Shown piece by piece: positions 29,801 to 40,354 of a DNA stretch of 64,000 nt. Numbering within the stretch: the first letter of the stretch is position 1; each line of letters begins with the position of its first letter. Source of the DNA: Stomoxys calcitrans (lineage: Eukaryota > Arthropoda > Insecta > Diptera > Muscidae); NCBI RefSeq assembly GCF_963082655.1, contig NC_081556.1:158602448-158666447 (forward strand), written 5' to 3'. A model generated the notes under the pieces. It had not been told where the DNA came from. It was given only the letters and a program-made list of their open reading frames with translations, and searched no databases. A program made the position numbers and the translations under genes.

Positions 29801-32800
29801 CATAGCTAAATCGATTCAGGAAGGGATTCTAAGCCGATCCGTATACTTATCGATGGGTCTAGCTCTTCTCCTTCTTAGCGTTGCAAACATATGCACAAAT
29901 CTAGAATACCCTGTACCACAGTGGTGGTGCAGGGTATACAAATCCGATGTTTATGTTTTTGAATTATTTCTTTAATTTATTTCGCCCAATATTTTGACCT
30001 ATTCCCTGAGGACGATAATCAGCAATTGTAGAAATATTGGGTTAAATAAATAAAATAAATAATTTAATACATAAATATCGGCTTTTTAATAAAACTGTTA
30101 CACATATGAGCTCTAGCTAAAATAAAAGCGACAACTTAAGAATAAAAGGTCAAACCTACTCCAAAAACTAAATTTTCAAATAATAAACAAGAAAAAAGTT
30201 TAAGTTTGGTCGGGCTGAACTTTGGATATAATCCGATCTGAACCATATCGGCGTCGAGTCGTGGGTTTATATAGCATGCATCTACATCTTAATGTTAACC
30301 GATTTGAACCATATTCGGGTCGAATGCCGAAAGTCCCAAACCAACTCAATATTTTAAATTTCGGCGAAATCAGATAATAAATGCGGCTTTTATCGGCTTA
30401 AGACACTAAATAGGCCCATCGGTCTATTTGGCAGCTAAATAAGGTTCAATCTGAACCATATTTGGTTCGAATTACGGTAGACCTACGGCAACACACTGTT
30501 AATATTTTCAGCAAAATCGGATAATAAATGCCTCTTTTGTGGGGTTAAGATCTTTAATCGGCATATCAGTTGCGTTAATGGGGAATATAGGCGATGTATG
30601 AACCACGAGCTGTATGACGACGATAGCATGTTGTCAGAATGGATGAAGAAGCTCCAGCAAAGAAGTCTTTTGAAGGCAAACACGGTGGTATACGAAAACC
30701 GGGAAGACCAAAAGCCCAATGCAAAGATCAAGTGGTGGGAGACACCTCGAAATTTGTCAGAGATATTAGAATGCGCGCAGAAGATCGTGTCGCTAGGAAC
30801 GCTATTCTACGTTCGTCTAGTGGAACAAATGTTCTGTCATAGCCAATTAAAGTAAAGTAAGTAAGTAAAGTATTGAAGAAGTTCGAATTTCTGTAGCTTG
30901 ATTACAACTGGACTGAACGACCAGACGGATGGACAGACACACGGTTATCGTTAAATCGTCTTAGATATTTGAGACGATCAGAAATATATATACAATACTT
31001 TGTCGGATGTGAAATGGATGTTTCGATGTATTGCCAACGGAATGGCTAAATGAATATACCACCTTTTCTATGGTGGGGGGTATAAAAATAGGAAACAAAT
31101 TTACGCTGCACCCCAAATATTAGGCTAATATCAACTTTGTGCCAACTGAAAACAGTAGAAAATTTTGGCTATTTTAGCAAAAAATTACTGTTGTCACATT
31201 TTCAGCAGATTATCTGTTATTCGATATCATTTATGCACTATTTGAGTGTTCTGTTGGAACAGTCTCATGAAGCTCCCTCGATTTAAACCAGTTAAAAATT
31301 CGATGAATCCTCCTTTTCAACTTATCTTTTGATAGGCCTTCTGGAGCTTGAGAGAGCCCAGCTGCTTTTTTAATTGAATAAAATACACACATAATATTCA
31401 CACACAAATAAAAATCAGTTTCAATAACGAATAAATAATTTTTTTTTAAATGAAACTTCTTCAAATATGAAAATGATACTATCAATCAATTACTTATAAC
31501 AATTATTTAAAAGTGGAGAATAAAAAAATTATCAATTAAAAAAAATCCAGCCAAATTGGATAACAATTTGATATCATGCGGCCTTCAGGGGATCTTATAT
31601 GTTAAATCGGGAGGTTGGCTTATGCGGGAGCTATATCAGGTTATAGACTGAGTTGGACCATATTTACAACGGTTGTTGGATGTCATAAAAGACTTCAATG
31701 TACATACGATTTTGGTCAAATGAGATAATAATCTATGGGCCCACGATGTCAAGTCGAAGAACCATTTTATAAGGGAGGTATATCCAGATTTGAGCCATTC
31801 AGAATTCCCACGACCTACATCAATAAGAAATATCTGTGCAAAATTTTCTGTTGATGTTTTCCAAACATTTGCGGATGTAAGAAGTGTGTTCATTTAGATT
31901 TGCCGAAATGTAGGGCTTAAGGGTCTTTAAAAACGAGGCTGTTACTGAGAAAAAGTAAGGATGAATGTTTGCATGGATTTCGATATCATTACGGGTCACA
32001 TAGAAATAGGGGGCACTTATGCAGAATAGGTGCGGCAAGTGACAAAGTGTGTAATACTATGGGGAAGAATGGAATATATCCTATGTCAATGCCCGTCTTT
32101 GGCAGCTAACATACACCGGAAATTGGGTGCGGATATGATAGCAAACATAAACCAACTTAGGGCAAAGAAGGGAAAATGATTGGAAATTTTGTGAACAGCA
32201 CGAAATTCATGATGTAGATCTCTATGGGTTACTCTTAAAAAATTTATTTAATGTTAATACAGTTTATTTTAAAAGTTAACATCAACATACATGTATGGAG
32301 GAATTAAACCTAATAGAAAACCATTTAGATAGAACATAATGTTAAAATTAAATCGATGACGAACTTAATGAGATGGGAATTGCGTCTTGAGATTCAATCA
32401 GCATATCGAAGAAATGTTTGTACGAGAGTTTTATACAAATATATATCGAAAGTTTTAGCCAAGATTTCGATCTGTTAGACCTTTTCGAAAAATGGGCATA
32501 ACAGTGCTATAACAATAGGACGAGGAATAATTTATACTTTGCAAGGTAATAAGTAAAAAATCTCATTCAAATAGAAAACGATTCAATAATTATTGCTTAT
32601 TTTACTAGTATTGAAACATTTATCAGATTCAATTAAAAAATGATTTTAACATTCGATTTGAAAATTGAACAAATTTCAATCACGTAATAGAAAAAATTTC
32701 AGATTTAATTAAAAAAGAGTAAAATCGTAATATGATCGGCAATCATTTTTTATTATAACTCGATTACTATGTCCATAGTTAGATCCAATATGGACGGGTC

Positions 32801-35800
32801 TGGATCATTATTGATTCATTTGCCGAGATTTCTTAAATAAGTCTCAGATTCAGAAAATTTTTGATGGATAAAGACCATAAATTGAAAGATCGGTCTATAT
32901 GGCAGCTCTATCTAAATGTGGTCCGATCTGGACTATATTCTTGTCGGATGACCGAAGGCTTAACACACCTCACTGGTTCGGTTAATAAATGTAGCAGTTA
33001 TATGCTCAAGACAGTATATCAAAATATGGTCCGTTCTGAATCATTTTCATTTCAGTTGCAGGCAGGCTTAATACAACTCACAATTCCTTATTTCAGCGAA
33101 ATATACGCAGCAGTAATGGGCTTAAGACCTTAAATCTATAGATTGGTGTATATAGCAGCTACATCGAAATGTGGGTCGATCTAGACCATATTCTGTTCGA
33201 ATGGCGGGAAACAAAAAACAACTCACTGATTCAAATTTCATCGAAGTCGGGTAATAAATACGGCTTTTATGGGCTTATGACCATAAAACGACAAATCGAT
33301 CAATATGGCAGCTATATATAAATATAGCCCAATCTGTAACGTATTTGGCTCAGATGACAGGAAGCTTAGTACAACTCATTGCTTAAAATGTCAGCGTAAT
33401 CGAGCAATAAATACACAGTTCACTGTTTCGAATTTCATGGAATCGGTTTATAAATGCAATTTTTATGGACGTAAGACCTATACACAGACCTGTACGACAG
33501 CTGCAGTATAAAAGCGATATAAGCACATCGTGCATAAAAATATGTTTTTAAGGAAAAACTAAACACTAGGTCTGTTTAGATCCTTCATACCAAAATGATT
33601 TGATATAAGAAACAACTCTTATAAGAAACAAACGTATATAAGAAATATATTTTAACGTTGAAGCTGTAAACTCCACTCCGAAAAAATGTCTTTAAGAACA
33701 TTTTAGTTATGAGAAACTGTCTGCGTCTGGAAATATGGTTCGACAATAATTCCATAGAAAAAACAAAACAAACACATTTGTAGATCAAAAGCGAGTTGTC
33801 ATGTGAATATTCATAAAGGAGTGAAGGAACTTTCACACATTTGTATTTTAGTTCGAAACCTGCGGGCTCATATTCTGTATGTAGAAATATGGACACTACT
33901 TATATAAGAAAAAAATTCTTATCTGTATAAGAAATTAGTTTTCTATATGCAATAATTAAATTAAATTAAATAGGAAAAAACATATATAAGAAACAAATTG
34001 GAAATTGTTTGGTCTTTCTAATATATAATACTGTATATCCAAATATATTTCGCTTTGTACCGTTCTAGAATTTAATTTGCGTCTTAAAGCAATACAGACC
34101 TGTGCAAAGTTTCAGCTGAATATCTAGCGTGATAAAAACAGACAGACGGGCAGCTACATGGACATTTTGGTCGATCAAGAACATACATATATTCATTGCA
34201 GGGCCGGAAATTATTGAATATATCTCCTATCCAATGGGGATGGTGGGTATCAAAACGATTGAATCAATTTATTTTATATGAAGCTAGTTACTTAAAACAT
34301 CAGTACGGAGTTTGATCTGAACCGATCCATAGCACAAAATAGTTACCACGATTTGGTTTTTTTTTTTGCAAATTATGCGCTCCATTACCATCATAAATAC
34401 AGTTAAAACTTCCACCTGCACTAGAAGTTTTTACCTATAAAAAATTCTAGGAACGTGACAATTCGACGTTTGTAACTAATTGTTATTTTTTGCTTGATTT
34501 TGCCCACACTAGTAGTTCAATTTCATTGGCAAATTCTCAAAGCACAGTTAAAATTATCAATTAAGGAAGAGGTGTTACACATACAACTATAATTACATGC
34601 TCCATTGTAAACAGAATGTAATAGATTGTGGAGATAAGGAATGGGTCATCGTTTCCTAATCGGATCACTTTATTAATAACTGAGCGCAGTAAACAAATCT
34701 CTGTTTATTTTAATTTAAAGTGACAGTTTTGTTTTTTTTTTCATTTGCCTTTGATTATTTTCAGCAAATCACGCAATTTCGTCACAAGCAAATATTCCCC
34801 ATAGTGTAGTGATTTGTTTGGCCGGATTTATTGCACTCATAGATCTATTGTTAAGACCGTTTCAATTATTGAGGGGAATAACAATGTTCATTGTTCGCAG
34901 ATCCATGCATAAAGATCTTTTCTTTATTTATGAATGGCATTGCTAAAACAGATGGTGCTCCAATTTTCGGTATTGACTTGTCTGATGAATGAGGTATGAA
35001 TATGGATTGAGGTAACGACGCTGTTCAACAATGAAGACAAAATGTCGGTAATATCCGAAAATTCGATGAATACTTCATAGCCAAAGCTTTGGACAATGGC
35101 CAAAATTGCAAATGAATGACCATGTTGGTCGGCTTAACTCAGCTCAGACTTAAGACCAGTGACCACTTCTACCTTTCTTTGTTGTGTCTCATGCAATAAA
35201 CTAACAAGCTATCAATCTTGTATAAACAATGCCAAACTTGATTTTTAGTGAATACCTCATGAATGAGCTATCATGGCATGTTGGTGTTGGAAGCCCCCCG
35301 TCTGAATGTAGTTAATGTGCGAATAGTTTTGAATACAAAATGAGTTGAAACGCTTCAAACTTTTTAAAATAATCAAACAAAATGATTGGTTGCTGTAGTA
35401 GTTGAAGGTGACGTAGGAATCACAAGATATTCGGTTACTTGGTAACAGTAAGCTATGATTTCTCAATGAACGCAGATTCTTCTCTAACGAATTTACTCTC
35501 ATCTAGAGATCATTGTGCTGAAAAGAACAAGGTAGCTTTGTATTTATTTATTGTGCTTAATACCGTTTTAGCGGCAAAAAATTATGAAATGGTATCAAAT
35601 TTACGACCTTGCCGAATTTTGGGTACCCACTAACATGAATTCTTCTGAAATACACACTATTTTGGTTTTATATAAAATTTATTTCCCCTCCTCATGCTGG
35701 CAAAATTTGTGAGGTACTATGCATTGTAAAACTTCTCTTCAAAGAGGTGTCGCACTGCGGCACGCCGTTCGGACTCGGCCCCTTATCATTGAGCTTAAAC

Positions 35801-36629
35801 TTGAATTGGACTGATATCAATGTGATATGTGAGAAGTTTGCCCCGGTTCCTTAGTGGAATGTTCATGGACAAAATTTGAAATTTTCGTATAATTTATTAA
35901 AAGAAATCTAAAGGGAAATGATGGATTTTTCTAAAGGCTTAAGTATTAATGGGGTTCGGTTATTATATAAGCTTTGTGTATTTGCGGACCTAGTTGAGCG
36001 AGCAATTGATCAAAAGTTCTAAACTGTTTAAATTTTTTTCAACATTTTGAACCACTGTGTGTCGCTTTTTTCAATGTTTTCAATGTAACTTTTTTTTTAA
36101 TTACTGTATTTTTTTCAGTGATCCAAGGTGTCAAAGTGTATCGTGGCGATCGTGAGTGTGTTCTCGTTGGTGGTCTATGTGTGCACAACAGCGATTGCCT
36201 GGAATCGACGACCAACAAAGGTCTCTGTCCATCCAACCAGCATTTGGGTGTTGAATGCTGCTACGAACGTAAGTCCACTGCATTCTAGTCTAATTGACAC
36301 GTTTTACCACCCCACTTTTAATAGCCAAATCTTACTATCACTCCACTTAAAATAAACCGTAAACCACAAAATTAACAAAATTTTTAACCACTTCCCAAAC
36401 ATTCATTCAAGTCGAAGACTAATTGGTATTGTGTGCATTTTTCCCATTTGAAAATTCCTCTATTTTCATGTATCGTTTGTCCCGAAATTCGTGGTACCTG
36501 AAAGCAGTGCCCATCAGACCAGCACCCTGTCACCAGCATTGGGGCGAGTGCATGGATCGTTGCCACAAGACTTTGCTGAGACCCGGCACCGATTGCGAGA
36601 ATGGTCAGGTGTGCTGTGTTCTTGTTTGA
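26674..36629 (+). CDS. Gene 2: secreted two-module, twelve-cysteine protein (carboxypeptidase-inhibitor-like)
   Basis: Three exons (26674-26803, 36119-36268, 36508-36629) join in frame into 133 residues ending in TGA. Residues 1-29 are a signal peptide (hydrophobic core 13-27, likely cleavage after Ala29), so the mature protein of about 104 residues is secreted. Twelve mature cysteines fall into two modules: 57, 64, 70, 80, 90, 91 and 101, 108, 112, 123, 129, 130. Each has spacing C-x6-C-x3/5-C-x9/10-C-x5/9-CC. The chain stops three residues after the last CC (Val-Leu-Val). Two such modules with a short hydrophobic tail after the final CC is the plan of tick carboxypeptidase inhibitor, whose C-terminal tail enters the enzyme's active site. 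By analogy this could inhibit metallocarboxypeptidases; that is inference, and another small disulfide-rich secreted family is possible. The ATG at 26674 is first in the leader; a second at 26680 would remove only two residues. Confidence 0.8.
26804..27930. other. Gene 2 intron 1, unassigned part
   Basis: No dispersed repeat is recognised. Near 27005-27040 lies a short GACAGACAGCCGG and ACGTACGTACATACGTACGT stretch, which is simple sequence. Open frames here are on the opposite strand and look like background. Confidence 0.45.
27940..28410 (+). repeat. R-A-like repeat, old diverged copy
   Basis: Weak R-A modules are recognisable by TATTTCAGTTCAGCCC and GAAAGTTAGCGTG, then CGACAGACGGACGGACAGGC. 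The end box is CCTCATCCCACGGTGGAGGT. The start palindrome is missing. It is clearly older than the copies at 50-56 kb. Confidence 0.6.
28411..28800. other. No recognisable feature (gene 2 intron 1)
   Basis: AT-rich intronic sequence between two repeats. Overlapping open frames on both strands have no family resemblance. Confidence 0.4.
28801..29942 (+). repeat. R-B repeat, full-length copy (1.14 kb)
   Basis: This is the best R-B reference copy. It starts CCAGTAAGGAAAGGCAAAAG with the imperfect palindrome TCGGGCGAAGCCGA and TATATTATACCCTACACCAG. About six modules of around 120-150 bp (ATATGGGAGCTATATCTAAA, GAAATTTTGCACACATAT) follow, then GACAGACAGACAGATGGACA-type sequence and the end TACCACAGTGGTGGTGCAGG. 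The start and end boxes are inverted repeats of each other. Confidence 0.85.
29943..30184. other. No recognisable feature (gene 2 intron 1)
   Basis: AT-rich spacer between R-B and R-C. Confidence 0.4.
30188..31088 (+). repeat. R-C repeat copy with LINE 3' end inserted
   Basis: It starts AAGAAAAAAGTTTAAGTTTG with a degraded palindrome (TCGGGCTGAACTTTGG). R-C modules follow, broken by the LINE fragment 30569-30873, then the tail CCAGACGGATGGACAGACAC, GTCTTAGATATTTGAGACGA and the end box CTATGGTGGGGGGTATAA. Confidence 0.8.
30569..30873 (+). mobile_element. RTE-like LINE, 3' end fragment
   Basis: It is nearly identical over its first part to 46445-46670, the C-terminal coding end of the RTE-like LINE (MNHELYDDDS, then a Gly/Lys-rich GKHGGxRKPGRPKA segment). 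It adds the 3' end missing there, finishing in short AAGTA repeats (AAAGTAAGTAAGTAAAG). Short tandem repeats at the 3' end are typical of RTE-clade elements. It is 5'-truncated and inserted in R-C. Confidence 0.75.
31089..31549. other. No recognisable feature (gene 2 intron 1)
   Basis: AT-rich intronic sequence without assignable repeat. Confidence 0.4.
31552..31900 (+). repeat. R-A repeat fragment
   Basis: Two diverged R-A modules are visible (GCGGGAGCTATATCAGGTTA, ACGGTTGTTGGATGTCATAA). A CGACCTACATCAATAAGAAA string like that near the R-A tail follows. Both ends are missing. Confidence 0.6.
31901..32830. other. No recognisable feature (gene 2 intron 1)
   Basis: About 930 bp of AT-rich intron with poly-A and AATTAAAAAA tracts. 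No exon or repeat can be assigned. Confidence 0.45.
32835..34260 (+). repeat. R-C repeat copy, old and partly rearranged
   Basis: R-C modules recur (ATATGGCAGCTATATATAAA, TTCGAATTTCATGGAATCGG). They are interrupted at 33530-34020 by AT-rich sequence with repeated ATATAAGAAA strings. The copy ends with ACAGACAGACGGGCAGCTAC and the box CCAATGGGGATGGTGGGTAT. The start palindrome is absent. Confidence 0.65.
34261..35682. other. No recognisable feature (gene 2 intron 1)
   Basis: About 1.4 kb of intron with no repeat I can name. Possible acceptor-like sites exist (for example TGATTATTTTCAG near 34765), but the sequence after them has no good open frame. Confidence 0.45.
35683..35890 (+). repeat. 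SINE-1, 5'-truncated copy
   Basis: It starts in the body (TTTCCCCTCCTCATGCTGGC), carries AGAGGTGTCGCACTGCGGCA and CGCCGTTCGGACTCGG, and reaches the tail GAATGTTCATGGACAAAATT. The tRNA-like head is missing. Confidence 0.8.
36119..36268 (+). CDS. Gene 2, exon 2 (first six-cysteine module)
   Basis: The acceptor is a strong T-rich tract ending TTTTTTTCAG at 36118; the donor is GAAC|GTAAGT at 36269. Both boundaries are phase 1, so the exon is symmetric and carries exactly one cysteine module (Cys57-Cys91). It reads from codon 44 to the first base of codon 94. Confidence 0.85.
36508..36629 (+). CDS. Gene 2, exon 3 (second six-cysteine module and stop)
   Basis: A 239-bp intron precedes it. The acceptor lies at AAGCAG (36502-36507), again two AGs 3 bp apart. 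I prefer the CAG giving a start at 36508, because A at position -3 of the first site is unfavourable; the alternative adds one codon. No acceptor further upstream keeps the frame open. It encodes Cys101-Cys130 and ends in TGA at 36627-36629. Confidence 0.8.
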
Positions 36630-37120
36630 AAACCGTCAGCTGGTGCAGATGGCGCTGCTGCACAAACGATGTTTACTGAAATGGTGCTCAGGCGCATACT
36701 ATTGTACATCACTGTATGCATGTACATGTGTCACAACTTCACCAAGTGTGGATTGGAGCTTAACCAAAGCTTTAAAAAATAATTATTTTTGATACACCTA
36801 TTACTAGAAGTACTGAAATCATAATTTTAGGCCTAACATTCATTTGTTGTTATTTTTTTATTTATGCGAATATATTTCCAATATAAACTGTTATTTATAA
36901 GTATGTACATACTAAGTATATGAGAATCTATTCATTCTGTACAACGACAGCTTTTTTGTTTACATTTTTCTGTTATTTTTATGTTTTTTTTTATTATTTT
37001 TGTTTTTAATGATTTTTAGGAAAATAAAAACTGTGCTAAGTTAGTCACTATTATTGCGGCTTGTAGATAATTTATTGTTAGGCCCAGCGGTAAGTTTTGA
37101 ACCATTTTAAATAAAAATCT
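36630..37120 (+). terminator. Gene 2 3' UTR with poly-A signals
   Basis: The AT-rich 3' flank holds AATAAA at 37023-37028 and again at 37110-37115. Either could end the transcript. Confidence 0.5.
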
Positions 37121-38059
37121 TGGATTTTCTTAACATATCCCCCTATGGCATTACAATTTTTAAAATAAAGGAATTATGGAATGATACCAATTATTTATGT
37201 AAACGATTTAACAGACTGTTAAAAACTCCTTGCCTGTCAAGATGACACATAAAAACAGGTGCGCCAATGGCTTGTTCTACTTTGTAGTTTATTGAACCTA
37301 TTACTGAATATCATTGTCACAAATGTGGGTATTCTCTGTTTAGAATATTTAACATAAATTGTTTGCTGAGGTAAATGCCATCCACAACTGACCTCTAAAT
37401 AAAGAAAATTTCATAAAAACCTGCGACCTTGTTAAAAATTTTGTTTTGTTTTTGTATACATTCGAAAGTATTATGGAAATGTGGGTTGTGCGCTTTTCTT
37501 ATTTCCATTTACTCGATCTGAAAATCCAAACAAATATCAACAAATGTCTATTTTTAAACCACTGCGACAAATAATATTGTATTTGAAATCGCACAACAAA
37601 TAGGAAAGAATGGCGCCTCTTGTTTCCTAAGTTAATATTGACAAAATAAGTTGGTCGAACGCAACTTTTAGAAGAATGATGTAAAAACTGTACAAAACAT
37701 TTAAGTTTGTCTGTCTATTCGTTACAATTTTATGTATTGCGAGATCGAGAATATATAAAAACATATTTAAATATATATTTTGTCTTTTGCACTAGCTTAC
37801 AATAATTTTTTTTGTCATGTGCGCCCACTCCTCCGTTATCGAATTGACTGATGCCCCAATTTTTGCTCATGGAGCCACTACAATCTTAATGTAGTTACCG
37901 ATTTGATTTCATCGAAATTATCATTGCATTGGATGCCCAAGAATTAATTGACCGATTGTCGATCCGAGCAATTAATCATGTTGTCTTCCAATAAGCCGCC
38001 AAAGTGTATTAAATGCCTGGTTTAAATTTTATACACATGTGTGCTCTGCATTTTTCCAA
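37121..38059. other. No recognisable feature
   Basis: Intergenic AT-rich sequence after gene 2 without assignable repeat or exon. Confidence 0.45.
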
Positions 38060-38064
38060 AATAT

Positions 38065-39140
38065 AAAAAGCTAGTAAAAATGTATTAAGGTCGGCCGGGC
38101 CGAACTTTGTAGGCCACCGTAACGCAGAGATCCGCCTAAGACGCTAAACGCCTGGGTTCGAATCCTGGCAGGAAAACCAGAAAATTTTTCAGCGGTGGTT
38201 ATCCCCTCCTAATACTGCCGATGTTTGTACTTTGCCATGTAAAACTTCTCCCCAAAGAGGTGTCGCTCTGAGGCACGCCGTTCGGACTCGGCTGTAAAAA
38301 GGAGGCCTTTTCATTGAGCTTAAAATTGAATCGGACAGCACTCATTGATTTGTGAGAAGTTTGCCTCAGTTCCTTAATGGAATGTTTATGGGCAAATTTG
38401 CATTTTTGCGGAACTTTGGATACCCACCACCTTGGAAGTACGTATTAACCTCATTACAATAACTCCGCTGAAAAATACACCATTTATGAAAGTTTAGCAG
38501 CTTTATAGAAATACGGTACGATCTGGACCAAATTCGCCAGGGACGTTGAGGTTTCAACTCAACTCACAACCCAGACCATAAAATTGTTTATTGGTCTAAA
38601 TGGTAGAAATCATCTCAGATATAGTCTGATGTACATTATATTCAGGGTGTGTAGGGGTCTAATTCAATTCACTGTCCTAGACCATAAAACGGGATGTGTT
38701 TTATGTTTTATTGTGCCTGAACTTAAATCGGGAGATCGGTATACAGTGGCACAGATAAATCAGCATACATTTTCGTAAATGACAGTTTTGCAAACTGACA
38801 ATTGCATAATAAGAATTTTTAACCTATTATAACACTGTTAACTGTGGTGAGCAATTTGAGCATCTTTCGATAATTGGCGGAAAAATTCTTTTGTATAGGA
38901 AATTCGTTTTATAACACGTTTTTGAGTGGGGTATGAAGACTTATCTTTACCACAGTATATGACAGCTGTATCTAAATATGGACTGATCTGAATCATATCG
39001 GGCACGGGCTCCGAGGAGATGGTCCAAGCACTTCAATCGGGTCTACGTCAATATAGGTTAACAGACAGAGTGTCTGACGGACAGGCGTGGCAAGATCGTT
39101 TTTACAATGATCAAGAATAAATATAAACAATCGCACTTCT
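38065..39140 (+). repeat. R-C repeat copy split by SINE-1
   Basis: It begins AAAGCTAGTAAAAATGTATT, AAGGTCGGCCGGGCCGAACT (palindrome). The SINE 38110-38410 interrupts it, and R-C resumes with GAACTTTGGATACCCACCAC. Diverged modules follow to ACAGACAGAGTGTCTGACGG. Confidence 0.75.
38110..38410 (+). repeat. SINE-1, near-complete copy with target duplication
   Basis: It starts AGGCCACCGTAACGCAGAG and has a perfect B box (GGTTCGAATCC, 38155-38165). The shared body follows (CTCCCCAAAGAGGTGTCGCT), and the tail ends GGCAAATTTGCATTTTTGCG. GAACTTTG occurs just before (38102-38109) and just after (38411-38418) the copy. Intact R-C copies have it once, so it is a target-site duplication. Confidence 0.9.
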
Positions 39141-39465
39141 GTATAATGAGCTTCCCTTGTTCTCTATTACGAATAAAAATTTAAAACTTTTTTCCCCTAT
39201 TTTAACATCTCTATAATGAATACGTTGTATAACGAAATTCGTTTAAAGCGCATGTTAAAATTCTCACACAAACTAATTGTAGCAAAATAACGAATTTTTG
39301 TCAAACTATTTTTTAATGAGGTTCGCAAAAAAGAGGAACAAAACAAAACTCATTCAACGTTGATCAGCAACGCACTTGCAGATAGCCACAAAGTAAAAAC
39401 TGCTGTAAAGTATGTAACATTTTTAATTACTACTATGCTTAGTCTCTCGAGCAAACCTAAAAATG
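39141..39465. other. No recognisable feature
   Basis: AT-rich spacer between R-C and a SINE. Confidence 0.4.
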
Positions 39466-39469
39466 ATTC

Positions 39470-39655
39470 TGTGTGTTGTGCGACACCTCTTTGGAGAGAA
39501 GTTTTACATGGCATTGAACCTCACAAATGTTGCCAGCATTAGGAGGGGAAAACCGCCGCTAACATTTTTTAATGATCTCGCCAGGATTAGAACCCTGGCG
39601 TTCAACGTCATAGGCGGACATGCTAACCTTTTCGCAACGGTGACCTCTACTACTG
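39470..39655 (-). repeat. SINE-1 copy, 3'-truncated
   Basis: In reverse it shows the body (GCGACACCTCTTTGGAGAGA), the CTCCTAATGCTGGC motif, a B box (AGGGTTCTAATCC on the minus strand) and the head with GCATGTCCGCCTATGACGTT. Confidence 0.8.
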
Positions 39656-39739
39656 ATTGACTGCTGATAAATAAATTGCAAACAAAACAGTAAAAATATC
39701 AGTTTCAAATAAGTTGTGTGTTGATCGGACGCCATTCAA

Positions 39740-40345
39740 AAGAACGTAAACAGTTCAACATTATATCCAAAGTTGAAGAAGGCTCTTAAAAAAAGAAAAA
39801 TGTGGCTGAAAATTTTGGAATTTCGGTTACAACACTCTCAACGATTAAAAAATAAACCGATGCGCCATCCAAAAAGCCAGTACTTGATCAGTAAGCGGTA
39901 AATTTCAGAATGTTTGAATGCCGAGTATTTTGATGTTGACGAAACCATTGTTAGATTGACCGGAACAGCAAGAAATTGAAACATTTCACTTTCTGGGTCA
40001 ATAAACAGAGGAAAGGCAATGTAGATTGCAGCATTATTAGGACATTTTGATTTCGTGACAAGTTTGGGTTGGAATGATAAACGAGACACAATTTTTGATA
40101 AAGTTTGGAGCCATAAATATTCCAACTGGGGATGCAATAATGTGTTACCCAACGTTATTAAAGAAAAATGTCACAACCATATATTTAACGCAGATGACAC
40201 TGGCTAGGTTTCTAAATGCTTGCCATCCAGATCTCTAGCATTTCAAAAATGTATTGATGGGAAGAAAAGCCAGAATAGAAGTACTATAATGGTTGTTCTA
40301 TAGGCTTGTTCTAAAGGCTTGACAAATCTAGTGTTGGATTGCGAG
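39740..40345 (+). pseudogene. pogo/Tigger-like transposase remnant
   Basis: With a few stops and shifts, the frame reads ERKQFNIISKVEEGS and KKKNVAENFGISVTTLSTIK. That is the psq/CENP-B-type helix-turn-helix start of Tigger transposases, which have KRKxFS..K..IIxxVExGxxKxxVAxxFGIxxSTLSTI-type sequence. Later it reads NHIFNADDTG and KCLPSRSLAF, matching the FNxDETG catalytic motif and the LPxxTLAF stretch that follows it, then SKGLTNLVLDC. Three in-frame stops show it is dead. It is cut off by an R-C copy. Confidence 0.75.
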
Positions 40346-40354
40346 AACAATACA

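Noticed and set aside
36423..36507. Extension of gene 2 exon 3 upstream to 36423
   Set aside because: No acceptor in that stretch keeps the frame open; the only earlier AG near 36417 leads straight into a TAA.
38110..38190. Possible tRNA gene from the B-box sequence GGTTCGAATCC
   Set aside because: The full cloverleaf cannot be formed; the sequence is the head of SINE-1, present in many copies with the same body.
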